A DNA stretch of 56,764 bases from Holosporales bacterium. Lineage in GTDB: Bacteria > Pseudomonadota > Alphaproteobacteria > UBA3830 > JAIRWN01. Shown here piece after piece: positions 28,710 through 38,090 of this stretch. Location of the stretch: NCBI GenBank assembly GCA_031263535.1, contig JAISFO010000026.1:1-56764 (forward strand), in the 5' to 3' direction. The position numbers and the translations under genes were made by a program. Positions within the stretch are counted from its first letter, which is position 1, and the number at the start of each line of letters is the position of its first letter. The notes under the pieces were generated by a model. It had not been told where the DNA came from and searched no databases. It was given only the letters and a program-made list of their open reading frames with translations.

Positions 28710-29177
28710 ATGCGCTTTTTGTTTATCATTCTGACCCTGTATCTGTTTTCAGTGGTCAATATTTTGACTGCTCCAGTAAACCCGCAGATGTTTCTGTTGC
28801 TGCTTTTTTTTGACCACCTTGTGTACAGACGCCCCAGTTTTAATACTATCGAGATTGGTATCGCATCCATTTATACCGATCTGATTAGCGGAAGTTTCTG
28901 CGGCTTAACGTTGATAGGGGTGATGATGCTAAGCATTGCAGTAAATGCCCTAAGCGCGATCCTGTACGACGCTGGTTTTATTGTAGTGTACGCTCTGTTC
29001 TTGATGATACTAGCCTGTATCATGCCAACACTGCATTATCTGCAAGAATTGCTTACGGTTTCATCGATTGAGTTTACTACATCCAAAACAGCGTTGGAGT
29101 TTTTGGCCACTATGCTGCTGTACCCAGTAACGTATGTGCTCTTGTTTTCCCGTAAAGAACCCTTAAAGTATGCGTAA
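28710..29177 (+). CDS. mreD: Rod shape-determining protein MreD
   Basis: This 155-aa protein has about five hydrophobic helices and no other domains. It was identified mainly by size, topology and position directly before mrdA and rodA, as in the mreBCD-mrdA-rodA operon. MreD is an inner-membrane component of the elongasome. It overlaps mrdA by 8 bases. mreB and mreC, which normally precede it, are not in the window; a symporter gene takes their place. Confidence 0.75.
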   Translation: MRFLFIILTLYLFSVVNILTAPVNPQMFLLLLFFDHLVYRRPSFNTIEIGIASIYTDLISGSFCGLTLIGVMMLSIAVNALSAILYDAGFIVVYALFLMILACIMPTLHYLQELLTVSSIEFTTSKTALEFLATMLLYPVTYVLLFSRKEPLKYA

Positions 29178-30909
29178 AAAGCCTAAGGATACGCTTTTTA
29201 CAGACAGGATTAGGTTTGCAATATCTGCGACCGTTTTACTAACGATTGTGCTGATTGGGCGGCTTTATTATCTGCAAGTGGTACAGCATGAAAAGTATGC
29301 TTTACTATCCAACAGAAATCGAATTCGTATAAGACCTATAATACCCAAAAGAGGCCGAATTATCGCTTTAAACAATATTCCACTGGCCTTCACAGGGGCA
29401 AAATACCGCCTGGTCGGCGACAGTAGCGTAAGAAAAGACTTAGAGTCCGATATTAAGTCTTTGCTAGCGGATCCTCAGGCCGTGCAGTTTATAAGGCCTG
29501 ATCTTTTTCAGGAAGCTAGAAAAACCCCGCCGTACAGCCATATAATTATAAAAGACGAGATGGCTTGGGCTCAGGCGAATCAATGTTTGCCACTGTTAAA
29601 CAAATACAAAACCTTGTATTTGGATAATTACTACTACAGAGTATATCCGCTGGAAGCATCAGCTTGCCACATTGTTGGATATATGTCCGCCCCGTCAACT
29701 AAGCAAGCTCTACCGCTGGAATATAAGTGCGGCAAAACTGGCATAGAAGAACACTTTGACCCTATGCTTGCTGGGGAGTTTGGGGTAAAAAAGACCGAAG
29801 TCAACGCACGCAGCGTCCCTGTTAAGGATCTTTGCGACGATAAAGCCGAAAGTGGCCAGGACCTTGAAACAACCATAGACGCGGGTCTGCAAAAGCTTGT
29901 GTACCAGTTGCTTTCGGTCCACAAAGCAGCGTCATGCGTAGTAATGAACATTGAAAACGGGCATATTCTGGCAATGGTGTCGGTGCCTGGCTTTGATCCC
30001 AATAAACTTACAAGCAATCAGAAGTACTGGCAGCATGTAATGCAAGCTTCTACCAACCCATTGATGAACAGGTCGATTGCGGGGCTGTACCCACCTGGGT
30101 CTACATTCAAGCCGATTGTAGCACTAGCTGCTTTAAAGGCTGGCGTGATAGACAGGAACACAAAAATATTCTGCCCAGGATACATGCGACTTGGTAATCA
30201 CATATTCCATTGCTGGAAGCACGCTGGCCACGGATATGTTAATGTAGAGCAAGCGATCGCGTCATCGTGTGATGTTTTTTTCTATAACCTAGGGCTGCGG
30301 CTTAAACTTTCCGATATTACCGAAATGGCTGAAGTCTTTGGGTTAGGCGATAAAACAGAAGTAAATGTTCCACATGAACAGTCTGGGAAAATACTAATTG
30401 GCAAGCCTTCAGGCGGGGGGCGTGCTGCACGGAGAGTCCTAACCGCAATAGGGCAAGGCTCAATTGTTGTCACGCCAATAGGATTATGCGTTATGACAGC
30501 CCAGATCGCCAATGGCGGATATAGAGTCTTTCCGACGCTGAGTAAAGGTAAGATGTCACCACGTGAATCTTTGGGGATTTCACCTAAACACATTGAGATT
30601 GTTAAAAACGGGATGTTCTGGGTATGCAATAAACCAGGATCGTCCGGATATGCCCGTGGATACAGCGCCCGATATCCCATAGCCGGCAAGACCGGAACAG
30701 CCCAAGTGGTATCTTTATCGGACAAGAGGGGGCATTCGTGGCAGTATAAAGACCACGCTTTGTTTATAGCCTATGGCCCCGCAGACAGGCCCAAATACGC
30801 AGTTGCGGTGGTGGTTGACCATGGAACATCTGGCGCTTTGTCCTGTATTCCAGTCGCTCGTCAAGTGTTTGATTATATCGAAGCAAATGAAAAACCTGCT
30901 GACAATTAA
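29170..30909 (+). CDS. mrdA: Penicillin-binding protein 2
   Basis: This is the class B transpeptidase that cross-links peptidoglycan during cell elongation with RodA. The 579-aa protein has an N-terminal anchor (about residues 14-32), a dimerisation domain, and a transpeptidase domain with PGSTFKP (nucleophile Ser, SxxK), SSCD in the SxN position and KTGTAQ. It is shorter than E. coli PBP2 (633 aa) but complete. It overlaps mreD upstream and rodA downstream, indicating one operon. Confidence 0.94.
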   Translation: MRKKPKDTLFTDRIRFAISATVLLTIVLIGRLYYLQVVQHEKYALLSNRNRIRIRPIIPKRGRIIALNNIPLAFTGAKYRLVGDSSVRKDLESDIKSLLADPQAVQFIRPDLFQEARKTPPYSHIIIKDEMAWAQANQCLPLLNKYKTLYLDNYYYRVYPLEASACHIVGYMSAPSTKQALPLEYKCGKTGIEEHFDPMLAGEFGVKKTEVNARSVPVKDLCDDKAESGQDLETTIDAGLQKLVYQLLSVHKAASCVVMNIENGHILAMVSVPGFDPNKLTSNQKYWQHVMQASTNPLMNRSIAGLYPPGSTFKPIVALAALKAGVIDRNTKIFCPGYMRLGNHIFHCWKHAGHGYVNVEQAIASSCDVFFYNLGLRLKLSDITEMAEVFGLGDKTEVNVPHEQSGKILIGKPSGGGRAARRVLTAIGQGSIVVTPIGLCVMTAQIANGGYRVFPTLSKGKMSPRESLGISPKHIEIVKNGMFWVCNKPGSSGYARGYSARYPIAGKTGTAQVVSLSDKRGHSWQYKDHALFIAYGPADRPKYAVAVVVDHGTSGALSCIPVARQVFDYIEANEKPADN

Positions 30910-32008
30910 TCCTCTGCTCAAGAACCATGTCGGCCTGATTGCCATTGTATGTGTTTTGGCCGTTTTGGGCACAACCTATCAGTACAACACTGGTGGAGGA
31001 ATCTGGCTTGGCAAGCCTTTGGTACATGCGACTAGGTTTTGCGGGCTGTTTTTGCTTATGATCCTTATTGCCAATTCAAGCATCATATTCTGGCATACTT
31101 GGGCTTACCACTTTTACCTGATCGTCTTGGTACTTTTGATGGCAGTAGAACTGGCCGGATTTGCCGGTATGGGCGCTAAACGCTGGGTGAATCTTTACAT
31201 ATTCACGCTTCAGCCATCTGAAGTCATGAAAGTTGCCGTCATCTTAGCCTTATCCAAATATTACTCGGACATTAACCTGGAAGAACAGAGTTTTATTTGG
31301 TCAGGACTACTTAAACGATATGCCGTACCTCTGTTTATCATCACCGTGCCATTTTTTGTCGTATTAAAGCAGCCAGACCTAGGGACTGCGGCAATTATTG
31401 CCGGCATAGGCATGTTCATGATGCTGATTGTGGAAAAGCAGCCTAGGCGTATTTTCTTATGCTTTTTACCGGCGGTGCTTGCATTGCCTTTTATATGGCC
31501 AATGATGCACGAGTATCAAAAGGCCCGCATTCTTACGTTCTTTAACCCAGAAAAATATCCCTTTGGTTCTGGATATCACATTATTCAGTCCAAAATCGCA
31601 CTAGGATCAGGCGGTTTTTTGGGGAAAGGGTTTTTGATGGGAACTCAATCTAAACTGAACTTTCTGCCCGAAAAACACACCGATTTCATATTTGCCACAA
31701 TCTGCGAAGAGCTTGGGTTTCTTGGAGGGGCGGCCATTATCCTTCTGTATGCTTTTATAGTGATTAGTGGGCTGAAAATAGCTAAAAAATCCGGATCACG
31801 CTTTGGCCTGCTAGTCTCTAGTGGTATTTCGGTAATGTTCGGTCTTCATGCATTCATAAACATAGGAATGGTCATGGGAATACTGCCCGTAGTTGGCATA
31901 CCGCTTCAGATAGTTTCATACGGAGGCAGTTCTATGATGACCTTCATGATCGCGTTGGGAGTTATGCTCTGTGTGGGCCTCAACAAGAAAACCCACATCA
32001 GACCATAA
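30887..32008 (+). CDS. rodA: Rod shape-determining protein RodA (SEDS glycosyltransferase)
   Basis: This polytopic SEDS family peptidoglycan polymerase is the partner of PBP2. ATG 30887 gives a 373-aa protein starting MKNLLTINPLLKN. The frame is open further upstream, but those residues lie inside mrdA and do not look like RodA. The essential Asp region reads KQPDLGTA, and FLPEKHTDFIFATICEELGF is the conserved loop (quoted in full at 20 residues). It overlaps mrdA by 23 bases. Confidence 0.94.
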   Translation: MKNLLTINPLLKNHVGLIAIVCVLAVLGTTYQYNTGGGIWLGKPLVHATRFCGLFLLMILIANSSIIFWHTWAYHFYLIVLVLLMAVELAGFAGMGAKRWVNLYIFTLQPSEVMKVAVILALSKYYSDINLEEQSFIWSGLLKRYAVPLFIITVPFFVVLKQPDLGTAAIIAGIGMFMMLIVEKQPRRIFLCFLPAVLALPFIWPMMHEYQKARILTFFNPEKYPFGSGYHIIQSKIALGSGGFLGKGFLMGTQSKLNFLPEKHTDFIFATICEELGFLGGAAIILLYAFIVISGLKIAKKSGSRFGLLVSSGISVMFGLHAFINIGMVMGILPVVGIPLQIVSYGGSSMMTFMIALGVMLCVGLNKKTHIRP

Positions 32009-32050
32009 CTTCCACAACACCTGAGTAGATGTTACTCGTAAAACGAATAA

Positions 32051-32347
32051 CTACTTTGCAAGGGCACTAATAATTTCAGGATGCTGTGCGACAATGTTAG
32101 CACCTGTCTCAGCCACACGCCCTACTGTATTAACAACTTGCCCAGCCAGCCGTCCTCCTGTTTTCAGAACTTGCTCACCCACATGTTCTACTTCATGCAC
32201 AACATTTCCGACTACCTTCTCAACTTTTTTCTCCGCACCTTTAAACCAGTTACCAATGTCATTAAGCCACTTTGGAGTTGCCATACTATTGTCAACAATA
32301 GTAAAGCTACCAACTATTACCATACTCAATAATACTTTCTTATTCAT
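32051..32347 (-). CDS. Small secreted amphipathic protein (98 aa)
   Basis: This protein starts with a signal peptide (MNKKVLLSMVIVGSFTIVDN, cleavage near SMA). The mature part is almost entirely amphipathic helix: a WLNDIGNWFKGAEKK segment, then valine- and glycine-spaced heptads such as VVGNVVHEVEHVGEQV and VVNTVGRVAETGANIV. AGAGG lies 10 bases before the ATG. No family is recognised. The composition resembles membrane-active or coiled-coil small exported proteins. It is convergent with rodA, whose stop is 42 bases away. Confidence 0.7.
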   Translation of the reverse strand: MNKKVLLSMVIVGSFTIVDNSMATPKWLNDIGNWFKGAEKKVEKVVGNVVHEVEHVGEQVLKTGGRLAGQVVNTVGRVAETGANIVAQHPEIISALAK

Positions 32348-32520
32348 AATCGTCTTTCCTCTATTTGCACTATTATCAATATAATACTGTCAAATGAACA
32401 AATGGTTAATAAGTATGTTTTTTGCCTGAACAAGAAGCGCAAAACATCTGCAGCTAAGCGGTTCGTTTATTTTTTCAGTAATGTTTGCTAGCATCCAGCG
32501 ATCGTTGATTGATAAGTTTT

Positions 32521-33615
32521 GTGTCACGCATAGCAGTTGCCTTATCGGGCGGGGTTGACAGCAGCACCACAGCTGCGCTTCTGCAAAAAGAAGGGCATGA
32601 AGTGTTTGGCGTTACGATGTCTCTTTGTGAAAGCGAGGGCGCCAAAGTTTCCTTAGATTACGCTAAGCGTGCTTGCGATCAGTTAAAAATAGATCATCAT
32701 GTTTTTGACTTCAAAGATCAGTTTAGCAAAAACATCATCGATTATTTCAAAAGCAGTTATATCAGTGGGATCACCCCTAATCCCTGCGCAAAGTGTAACC
32801 GCATAATCAAGTTTGGCCTGTTGTTTGACGCAGTGTCTGGCATGGGCGCAGACGCGCTGGCAACTGGACATTACGTAAAAACAGCACAAGATCAAGACGG
32901 TGAAATCGGCCTTTATAAAGGGGTTGATATGACCAAAGACCAAAGTTACTTTTTGTTTGGGGTGAAAAGAGAGACCCTAAAGTCTTTGGTATTCCCGCTT
33001 GGCGATAAGTGTAAAACAGAGGTCAGGCGTTTGGCCGCCGAGTTCGGGCTTTGCACAGCAGATAGGAAGGAAAGTCAGGATATCTGCTTTATTCCAAGCG
33101 GCGACTATAAATCTGTACTTGGCTGCCAGCCAAAGCTTGGAGACATTGTCGATACAAACGGCAATATTGTTGGGCAACATGCGGGGCTGTGGAACTATAC
33201 AATCGGCCAACGAAAAGGCTTGGGTGTTTCCGGATCCAAGCCATTGTTTGTCGTTGATATGGATTCTGAAAACAATCGGCTTATTGTGGGCGAGCAAAGT
33301 CAGCTGGAGTACAACAAATTCCAAGTACAAGAAGTTAACTGGCTTATTGACCCTGGGCGCTTGCCACAGGAAGTATCTGTCAAAACACGTTATGCTCAAT
33401 CCCCTATGCCAGCTAAAATAATACCTTTAGACGGGGAAAGTGACGTTATAGTCGAGCTTAAACAGCCTGCTTTTGCCCTGAGCCCGGGACAGTTTGCAGT
33501 TTTCTATGCTGGGGACAGGGTCTTGGGCGGAGGATGTATTCACGGCAAATGCTTGCCAACTGCTGCTGTTGATGAGTTGACGAATTTAAGACAAGCCTGC
33601 ATTGCCCATGGCTAA
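32521..33615 (+). CDS. mnmA: tRNA-specific 2-thiouridylase
   Basis: The enzyme thiolates U34 of Lys, Glu and Gln tRNAs, with sulfur relayed from a cysteine desulfurase. It has the PP-loop SGGVDSS at the N terminus, the first catalytic Cys in TPNPCAKCN, the second in QDICFIPSGDY, and YTIGQRKGLG. Start choice is uncertain: GTG 32521 puts the PP-loop at the usual distance, while TTG 32509 adds four residues; neither has a strong ribosome-binding site. It converges on accA, and the two coding regions overlap by about 30 bases. Confidence 0.94.
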   Translation: MSRIAVALSGGVDSSTTAALLQKEGHEVFGVTMSLCESEGAKVSLDYAKRACDQLKIDHHVFDFKDQFSKNIIDYFKSSYISGITPNPCAKCNRIIKFGLLFDAVSGMGADALATGHYVKTAQDQDGEIGLYKGVDMTKDQSYFLFGVKRETLKSLVFPLGDKCKTEVRRLAAEFGLCTADRKESQDICFIPSGDYKSVLGCQPKLGDIVDTNGNIVGQHAGLWNYTIGQRKGLGVSGSKPLFVVDMDSENNRLIVGEQSQLEYNKFQVQEVNWLIDPGRLPQEVSVKTRYAQSPMPAKIIPLDGESDVIVELKQPAFALSPGQFAVFYAGDRVLGGGCIHGKCLPTAAVDELTNLRQACIAHG

Positions 33616-34536
33616 GAATTTTTTATTTCTGTGCTCTGAAAAATCGCTGATATCACCCTTAAGCAGATTTCTGAGGGCTCTTTTGATAGTATCGCCAACT
33701 AGCTGAATGTTTTTTTTGTTATGCCTGTGAGCGCCGCCGATGGGCTCTTTAATGATTTCGTCTATTATTTCCAGTTTTAGTAAATCATAAGCCGTAAGGC
33801 GCAAGGCATTAGCGGCTTCTGCGGCATTTTCCCGGCTTTTCCAAAGGATTGACGCGCAACCTTCGGGCGATATCACGGAATAAACAGAATTCTCAAGCAT
33901 GGCGATATGATTGGCTACAGCTATCGCTATCGCGCCGCCAGAGCCCCCCTCCCCTATTACAGTGCTGATAACCGGAACGTTGAGCTTTAAGCTTTCCTCC
34001 AGGCACTTAGCGATGGCTTCTGCTTGACCGCGTTCTTCCGCACCAACCCCAGGAAAGGCGCCGGCGGTATCGATAAACGTGATCAGCGGCATTCTGAAAT
34101 GATCCGCCATTTGCATAAGACGGCGAGCTTTACGATAGCCTTCAGGATTTGGCATACCGAAATTACACTTTATCCTTTCGTTTGTGTCATGGCCCTTGTT
34201 TTGGCCAAGCGCTACAACAGATATGCCATCCAGGCGACCAATGCCGCCGATTATCGCACAATCCTCGCCAAACAGCCTGTCCCCGGCAAGAGGGGTAAAG
34301 TCCTCAATCAAAGCGTTTATATAATCAGGGGTTTTGGGCCTGTCGCCATGTCTGGCAACCTGGACTCGCTCCCAAGCGGATAAGTTTTCATAAATCTTGA
34401 TTAGCAGCTTTTCTAATTTTTGCTCAAGCCTGGAAACCTCCTCTGCAACGCTGGGCTCAGCAGCCACACGCGGCTTAAGCTCGTTTATTTTACTCTCGAT
34501 CTCGACTATGGGCTCTTCGAACTTGAACGTTATCAT
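33586..34536 (-). CDS. accA: Acetyl-CoA carboxylase carboxyltransferase subunit alpha
   Basis: With AccD this subunit transfers the carboxyl group from biotin to acetyl-CoA, the first step of fatty acid synthesis. The 316-aa length is typical. The family stretch includes NFGMPNPEGYRKARRLMQ, TFIDTAGAFPGVGAEERGQ and the SGGAIA oxyanion region. It follows the HIT gene by 6 bases in the same direction. Its 3' end overlaps that of mnmA. Confidence 0.96.
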   Translation of the reverse strand: MITFKFEEPIVEIESKINELKPRVAAEPSVAEEVSRLEQKLEKLLIKIYENLSAWERVQVARHGDRPKTPDYINALIEDFTPLAGDRLFGEDCAIIGGIGRLDGISVVALGQNKGHDTNERIKCNFGMPNPEGYRKARRLMQMADHFRMPLITFIDTAGAFPGVGAEERGQAEAIAKCLEESLKLNVPVISTVIGEGGSGGAIAIAVANHIAMLENSVYSVISPEGCASILWKSRENAAEAANALRLTAYDLLKLEIIDEIIKEPIGGAHRHNKKNIQLVGDTIKRALRNLLKGDISDFSEHRNKKFLAMGNAGLS

Positions 34537-34542
34537 GGCCGT

Positions 34543-34896
34543 TTAAGCATCAAGCTTCTTTCCACCAAGAATATGCGTGTGAAAGTGCGGGACTTCTTGG
34601 CAACCGTCAGGACCTGTATTCGTTACCAATCTGTAGCCGCTTTCGCTCAGCCCGGCCTCTTTGGCAATTTTAACAACCGCACGAAAATACGCGGCAATCT
34701 GGGCGTCAGACGAATGTTCAATAAAGTCTGTCATGCACGTATACTCGCCTTTTGGCAGGACCAAAATGTGCTGAGGCGCTTTGGGAAATATATCGCGGAT
34801 TGCAAGCACATCGTCACTTTCAAAGACCTTAGAGCACTTGGCCTCGCCACGCAAAATCTTAGCGAAAACATTATTTCTGTCGTATTCTTTCAGCAT
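34543..34896 (-). CDS. HIT family hydrolase (HinT-like)
   Basis: This 117-aa HIT protein starts at MLKEYDRNNVFAKI (ATG 34896). The open frame runs further upstream, but a longer protein would approach hslV and is not family-like. The histidine triad HFHTHILGG is near the C terminus. HinT-like proteins hydrolyse nucleoside phosphoramidates. It is divergent from hslV, with 57 bases between the starts, and co-directional with accA. Confidence 0.92.
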   Translation of the reverse strand: MLKEYDRNNVFAKILRGEAKCSKVFESDDVLAIRDIFPKAPQHILVLPKGEYTCMTDFIEHSSDAQIAAYFRAVVKIAKEAGLSESGYRLVTNTGPDGCQEVPHFHTHILGGKKLDA

Positions 34897-34953
34897 TTTG
34901 ATTATACTCGCTGGCACAGCATATAATTGTCGTTTACCACAGCAAAACATAAA

Positions 34954-35523
34954 ATGACACACATTTCAGATCAGCTCGTCGCTTGGCACGGAACAACAAT
35001 ACTTTCTGTACGTAAGGGCGACGAAGTCGTAATCATCGGCGACGGTCAGGTGACCATGGGGGCGTGCGTAGTCAAGGCCACTGCCCGAAAAATCAGAACT
35101 TTATCCGGAGGCAGCGCACTGGCGGGGTTCGCTGGCTCTACAGCAGATGCGCTGACTTTGTTTGAGAAGCTGGAAGCCAAGCTGGAGCAGTTTCAAGGAC
35201 AGCTGACCCGCGCATGTGTTGAGCTTGCAAAAGACTGGCGCACCGATAAGTACCTCAGGCGCTTAGAGGCCATGATGGCCGTAGTCGATAGACAAACGTC
35301 GCTGATACTAAGCGGCAATGGCGACGTGCTTGAGCCAGAAGGCGGCATAATCGCCATAGGCTCTGGCGGCAATTATGCGTTAGCTGCGGCAAGGGCGCTT
35401 ATCGGCATTAACAAACTCTCTGCTGAGGAGATCGCACGCAAAGCCATGGATATTGCGGCAGATATTTGTATTTATACTAATAAAAATGTGACTTTAGAAA
35501 AGCTAACCGGAAAGGACAAATGA
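34954..35523 (+). CDS. hslV: ATP-dependent protease subunit HslV
   Basis: This peptidase subunit forms a double-hexamer chamber degrading proteins unfolded by HslU. ATG 34954 gives [13 protein letters not shown] followed by TTILSV, where the exposed catalytic Thr begins, as in other alphaproteobacteria. GDGQVTMG and [14 protein letters not shown] are family motifs. The open frame begins 9 codons earlier, but those residues are not conserved. It overlaps hslU by 4 bases and heads a seven-gene run. Confidence 0.95.
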   Translation: MTHISDQLVAWHGTTILSVRKGDEVVIIGDGQVTMGACVVKATARKIRTLSGGSALAGFAGSTADALTLFEKLEAKLEQFQGQLTRACVELAKDWRTDKYLRRLEAMMAVVDRQTSLILSGNGDVLEPEGGIIAIGSGGNYALAAARALIGINKLSAEEIARKAMDIAADICIYTNKNVTLEKLTGKDK

Positions 35524-36842
35524 AAACCCTATTATCTCCAAAGCAGATCGTTGACGAGCTAGATAAACATATTGTCGGTCAAGTTGAGGCCAAGCGAGCA
35601 GTAGCTTTGGCTTTGCGCAATCGTTGGCGCAGGCAAAAGGTACCAAGCCCGCTTAAAGAGGAGATTCTGCCCAAGAATATCCTGATGATTGGTCCAACCG
35701 GAGTTGGTAAGACAGAAGTATCGCGAAGGCTGGCGCGTCTTGCTCAAGCGCCGTTTATCAAGGTTGAGGCAACAAAATTTACAGAAATTGGATATGTAGG
35801 GCGCGACGTTGAACAGATTATCCGAGACCTAATCGAAATTGCAGTTTCAGACGCGAAAGAGCTTGCTCGACGGCAAAATCATAAGAAAGCGCAAGACTTG
35901 GCTGAAGAGCGCATTCTGCTTGCACTGATTGGGGAAAAAGCTTCGGAAGAAACCCGCAGTAAGTTCAAGGAAATGCTTGATTCTGGAAAGCTGGAGGATA
36001 GAGAAATAGAGGTTAAAGTGTCTGAGCAACCATCGCTTGGTCCAACGCCGTTTTTTGATATACCCGGGGCTTCTGGCGCCCAGATGGGGATGATAAACAT
36101 CACCGACATGATAAATAAGAGCCTGAGGATTGGCGGCAAAAGCAAAGCACGTAAAATGACGATTGCCCAGGCTAGAGTTAAGCTGGCTGCTGAAGAGGCT
36201 GAAAAATTGTTGGATCAAGACAAGATTGTTCGCGAGGCCGTCCATAATGTTGAGCAAAATGCCATAGTATTTATCGATGAAATAGATAAAATCTGTGCCC
36301 GTGCCGAGGTTTCCAGCGCAGACGTCAGTCGCGAAGGGGTTCAGCGGGACCTGCTACCCTTAATCGAGGGATGCTCGGTTTCTACAAAATACGGAACTGT
36401 CAAAACCGACTATATCCTGTTTATTACTTCTGGCGCTTTTCATGTCACAAAGCCTTCTGATCTTTTACCAGAGCTGCAAGGCCGCCTTCCCATAAGGGTT
36501 GAGCTGAAACCGCTTAGGGATAAAGACTTCATCCGCATACTAACTGAGCCGGAATCCAGTCTGGTTAAGCAATATCAGGCTATGCTGGCAACAGAGGACG
36601 TTACCTTAGAGTTTTCATCAAGTGGTATTTCCAAGATTGCTTGTACTGCGGCAGAGATAAATGAAAACGTTGAGAATATAGGCGCCAGGCGTTTGCATAC
36701 AATTTTGGAAAAGGTGGTCGAAGAGGTCAGCTTTAACGTACAGGATTACAAGGGCAAGACTGTTGTGATAGACGACAAATATGTAGAGAACGCCATAAGC
36801 GCTTTGGCTTCCAACAGAGATTTGTCTAGGTTCATACTCTGA
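35520..36842 (+). CDS. hslU: ATP-dependent protease ATPase subunit HslU
   Basis: This AAA+ unfoldase partner of HslV is 440 aa (443 in E. coli). Walker A is GPTGVGKTE, Walker B is VFIDEIDKI, and sensor/arginine-finger motifs lie in the C-terminal part ([21 protein letters not shown]). The intermediate I-domain lies between. The C terminus, RDLSRFIL, is the tail that docks on HslV. It begins inside the hslV stop (ATGA overlap), and dusB starts 26 bases after it. Confidence 0.97.
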   Translation: MKTLLSPKQIVDELDKHIVGQVEAKRAVALALRNRWRRQKVPSPLKEEILPKNILMIGPTGVGKTEVSRRLARLAQAPFIKVEATKFTEIGYVGRDVEQIIRDLIEIAVSDAKELARRQNHKKAQDLAEERILLALIGEKASEETRSKFKEMLDSGKLEDREIEVKVSEQPSLGPTPFFDIPGASGAQMGMINITDMINKSLRIGGKSKARKMTIAQARVKLAAEEAEKLLDQDKIVREAVHNVEQNAIVFIDEIDKICARAEVSSADVSREGVQRDLLPLIEGCSVSTKYGTVKTDYILFITSGAFHVTKPSDLLPELQGRLPIRVELKPLRDKDFIRILTEPESSLVKQYQAMLATEDVTLEFSSSGISKIACTAAEINENVENIGARRLHTILEKVVEEVSFNVQDYKGKTVVIDDKYVENAISALASNRDLSRFIL

Positions 36843-36868
36843 TTTTGTGGGTTTCGCGCGTTATAAAC

Positions 36869-37858
36869 ATGCTTATAAAACCTCTAAAAATCGGCTCGTT
36901 AAACATAGAAACCCCGGTTTTCCTTGCCCCTATGGCAGGGGTTAGCGATCTGCCCTATCGCCAACGCGTGCTTAGTTTTGGATCAGTCCCTACATTTTGC
37001 GAGATGGTCGCTTCTGAAGCAATTAACCGTAAGAATGGGCGTACTATGCGTATGGTGTCGCCTGCCTCTGGCAGCCCGAAAATAGTCCAAATCGTCGGGA
37101 ATGACCCACTCAGCATGGCCGAAGCTGCCAGAATAAACGAAGATATAGGTGCAGATGTCATAGACATAAACATGGGGTGTCCTGTCCGCAAAGTAGTTAC
37201 GGGCTTTGCCGGATCGGCCCTTATGAAGGATGAAATTCTGGCTGCGAAAATAGTCGGCGGCGTGGCTAAGGCTGTAAAAGTGCCAGTTACTGTGAAAATG
37301 CGTATGGGCTGGAGCAGCGAATCCCTAAATGCCCCAAGGCTAGCCGCCATATTACGTGACAATGGGGCGCAGATGATTACTGTACATGCTCGTACCAGAA
37401 ACCAGCTGTACAGCGGAGCTGCCGATTGGAAATTTGTAAGAAAGGTCAAGGATTCTGTCGACATACCAGTTATAGTTAATGGAGATATAGTGGATGAAAA
37501 TACGGCCATAGAGGCGCTTAATGATTCAGGTGCGGACGGTATCATGATTGGACGTGCAAGCCGGGGTAAGCCTTGGATTTTAAGCCATGTCGCCCACTTT
37601 CTAAAAACCGGCGAAGTTAACCCTGAACCGAATCAAAGCAAAATCCTGAAATACTTAAGTGATTTTATGTCAGATTTCCTGGCTTTCTATGGCAGTGAAA
37701 TTGCCGCAAAGCTCGCAAAAAAGCACATTTGCTGGTACACAAAAGGAATGGACGGGGCAGCAGAATTGCGCAGTAGAGTAAATGCGTCGTCCTCTATAAA
37801 CGATATGTTGAGTTTGGTTGAAAGCTTTGCAGGCGAGGGGTGCAGTCATGCAAGATGA
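36869..37858 (+). CDS. dusB: tRNA-dihydrouridine synthase B
   Basis: This FMN enzyme reduces specific uridines in tRNA. From ATG 36869 it is 329 aa, starting [21 protein letters not shown], the catalytic Cys in [15 protein letters not shown] and GIMIGRAS are all present. A TTG at 36845 could add 8 residues but is not family-like. It overlaps the following fis-like gene by 11 bases. In alphaproteobacteria dusB normally precedes ntrB-ntrC; here only an HTH-sized gene follows. Confidence 0.94.
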   Translation: MLIKPLKIGSLNIETPVFLAPMAGVSDLPYRQRVLSFGSVPTFCEMVASEAINRKNGRTMRMVSPASGSPKIVQIVGNDPLSMAEAARINEDIGADVIDINMGCPVRKVVTGFAGSALMKDEILAAKIVGGVAKAVKVPVTVKMRMGWSSESLNAPRLAAILRDNGAQMITVHARTRNQLYSGAADWKFVRKVKDSVDIPVIVNGDIVDENTAIEALNDSGADGIMIGRASRGKPWILSHVAHFLKTGEVNPEPNQSKILKYLSDFMSDFLAFYGSEIAAKLAKKHICWYTKGMDGAAELRSRVNASSSINDMLSLVESFAGEGCSHAR

Positions 37859-38090
37859 TCTGTCGAAAATTTTAGAAGGCAAACTGGAAAGATATTTCGC
37901 CGAAACCCGCCAGGATAAAATTCCTTCAAGCCTGTACGATTATATAATGCATGAGGTTGAGCAGATTTTGATTAATAAAACACTCAACTATACTGACGGT
38001 AATCAGACTCAGGCAGCCAAATTGCTGGGGCTTAACCGCAATACCTTTAGAAATAAAATAGCAACACCTCCAAGGAGGGCCTGCGATTAA
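37848..38090 (+). CDS. Fis-like DNA-binding protein (NtrC C-terminal HTH relic or Fis analogue)
   Basis: This 80-aa protein starts at ATG 37848. Its C-terminal half reads [20 protein letters not shown] then [16 protein letters not shown], the Fis/NtrC helix-turn-helix. The N-terminal half aligns loosely with E. coli Fis (98 aa), including the position of the helix before EVEQ. It has no receiver or AAA domain. The locus dusB-this-ntrY-ntrX is where alphaproteobacteria normally carry dusB-ntrB-ntrC-ntrY-ntrX, so the gene is probably what remains of ntrC. It overlaps dusB by 11 bases, and its stop overlaps the proposed ntrY start. Confidence 0.85.
   Translation: MQDDLSKILEGKLERYFAETRQDKIPSSLYDYIMHEVEQILINKTLNYTDGNQTQAAKLLGLNRNTFRNKIATPPRRACD

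Noticed and set aside
34420-34926. 168-aa open frame antisense to accA and the HIT gene
   Set aside because: It covers the starts of two clearly real genes and shows no protein features.
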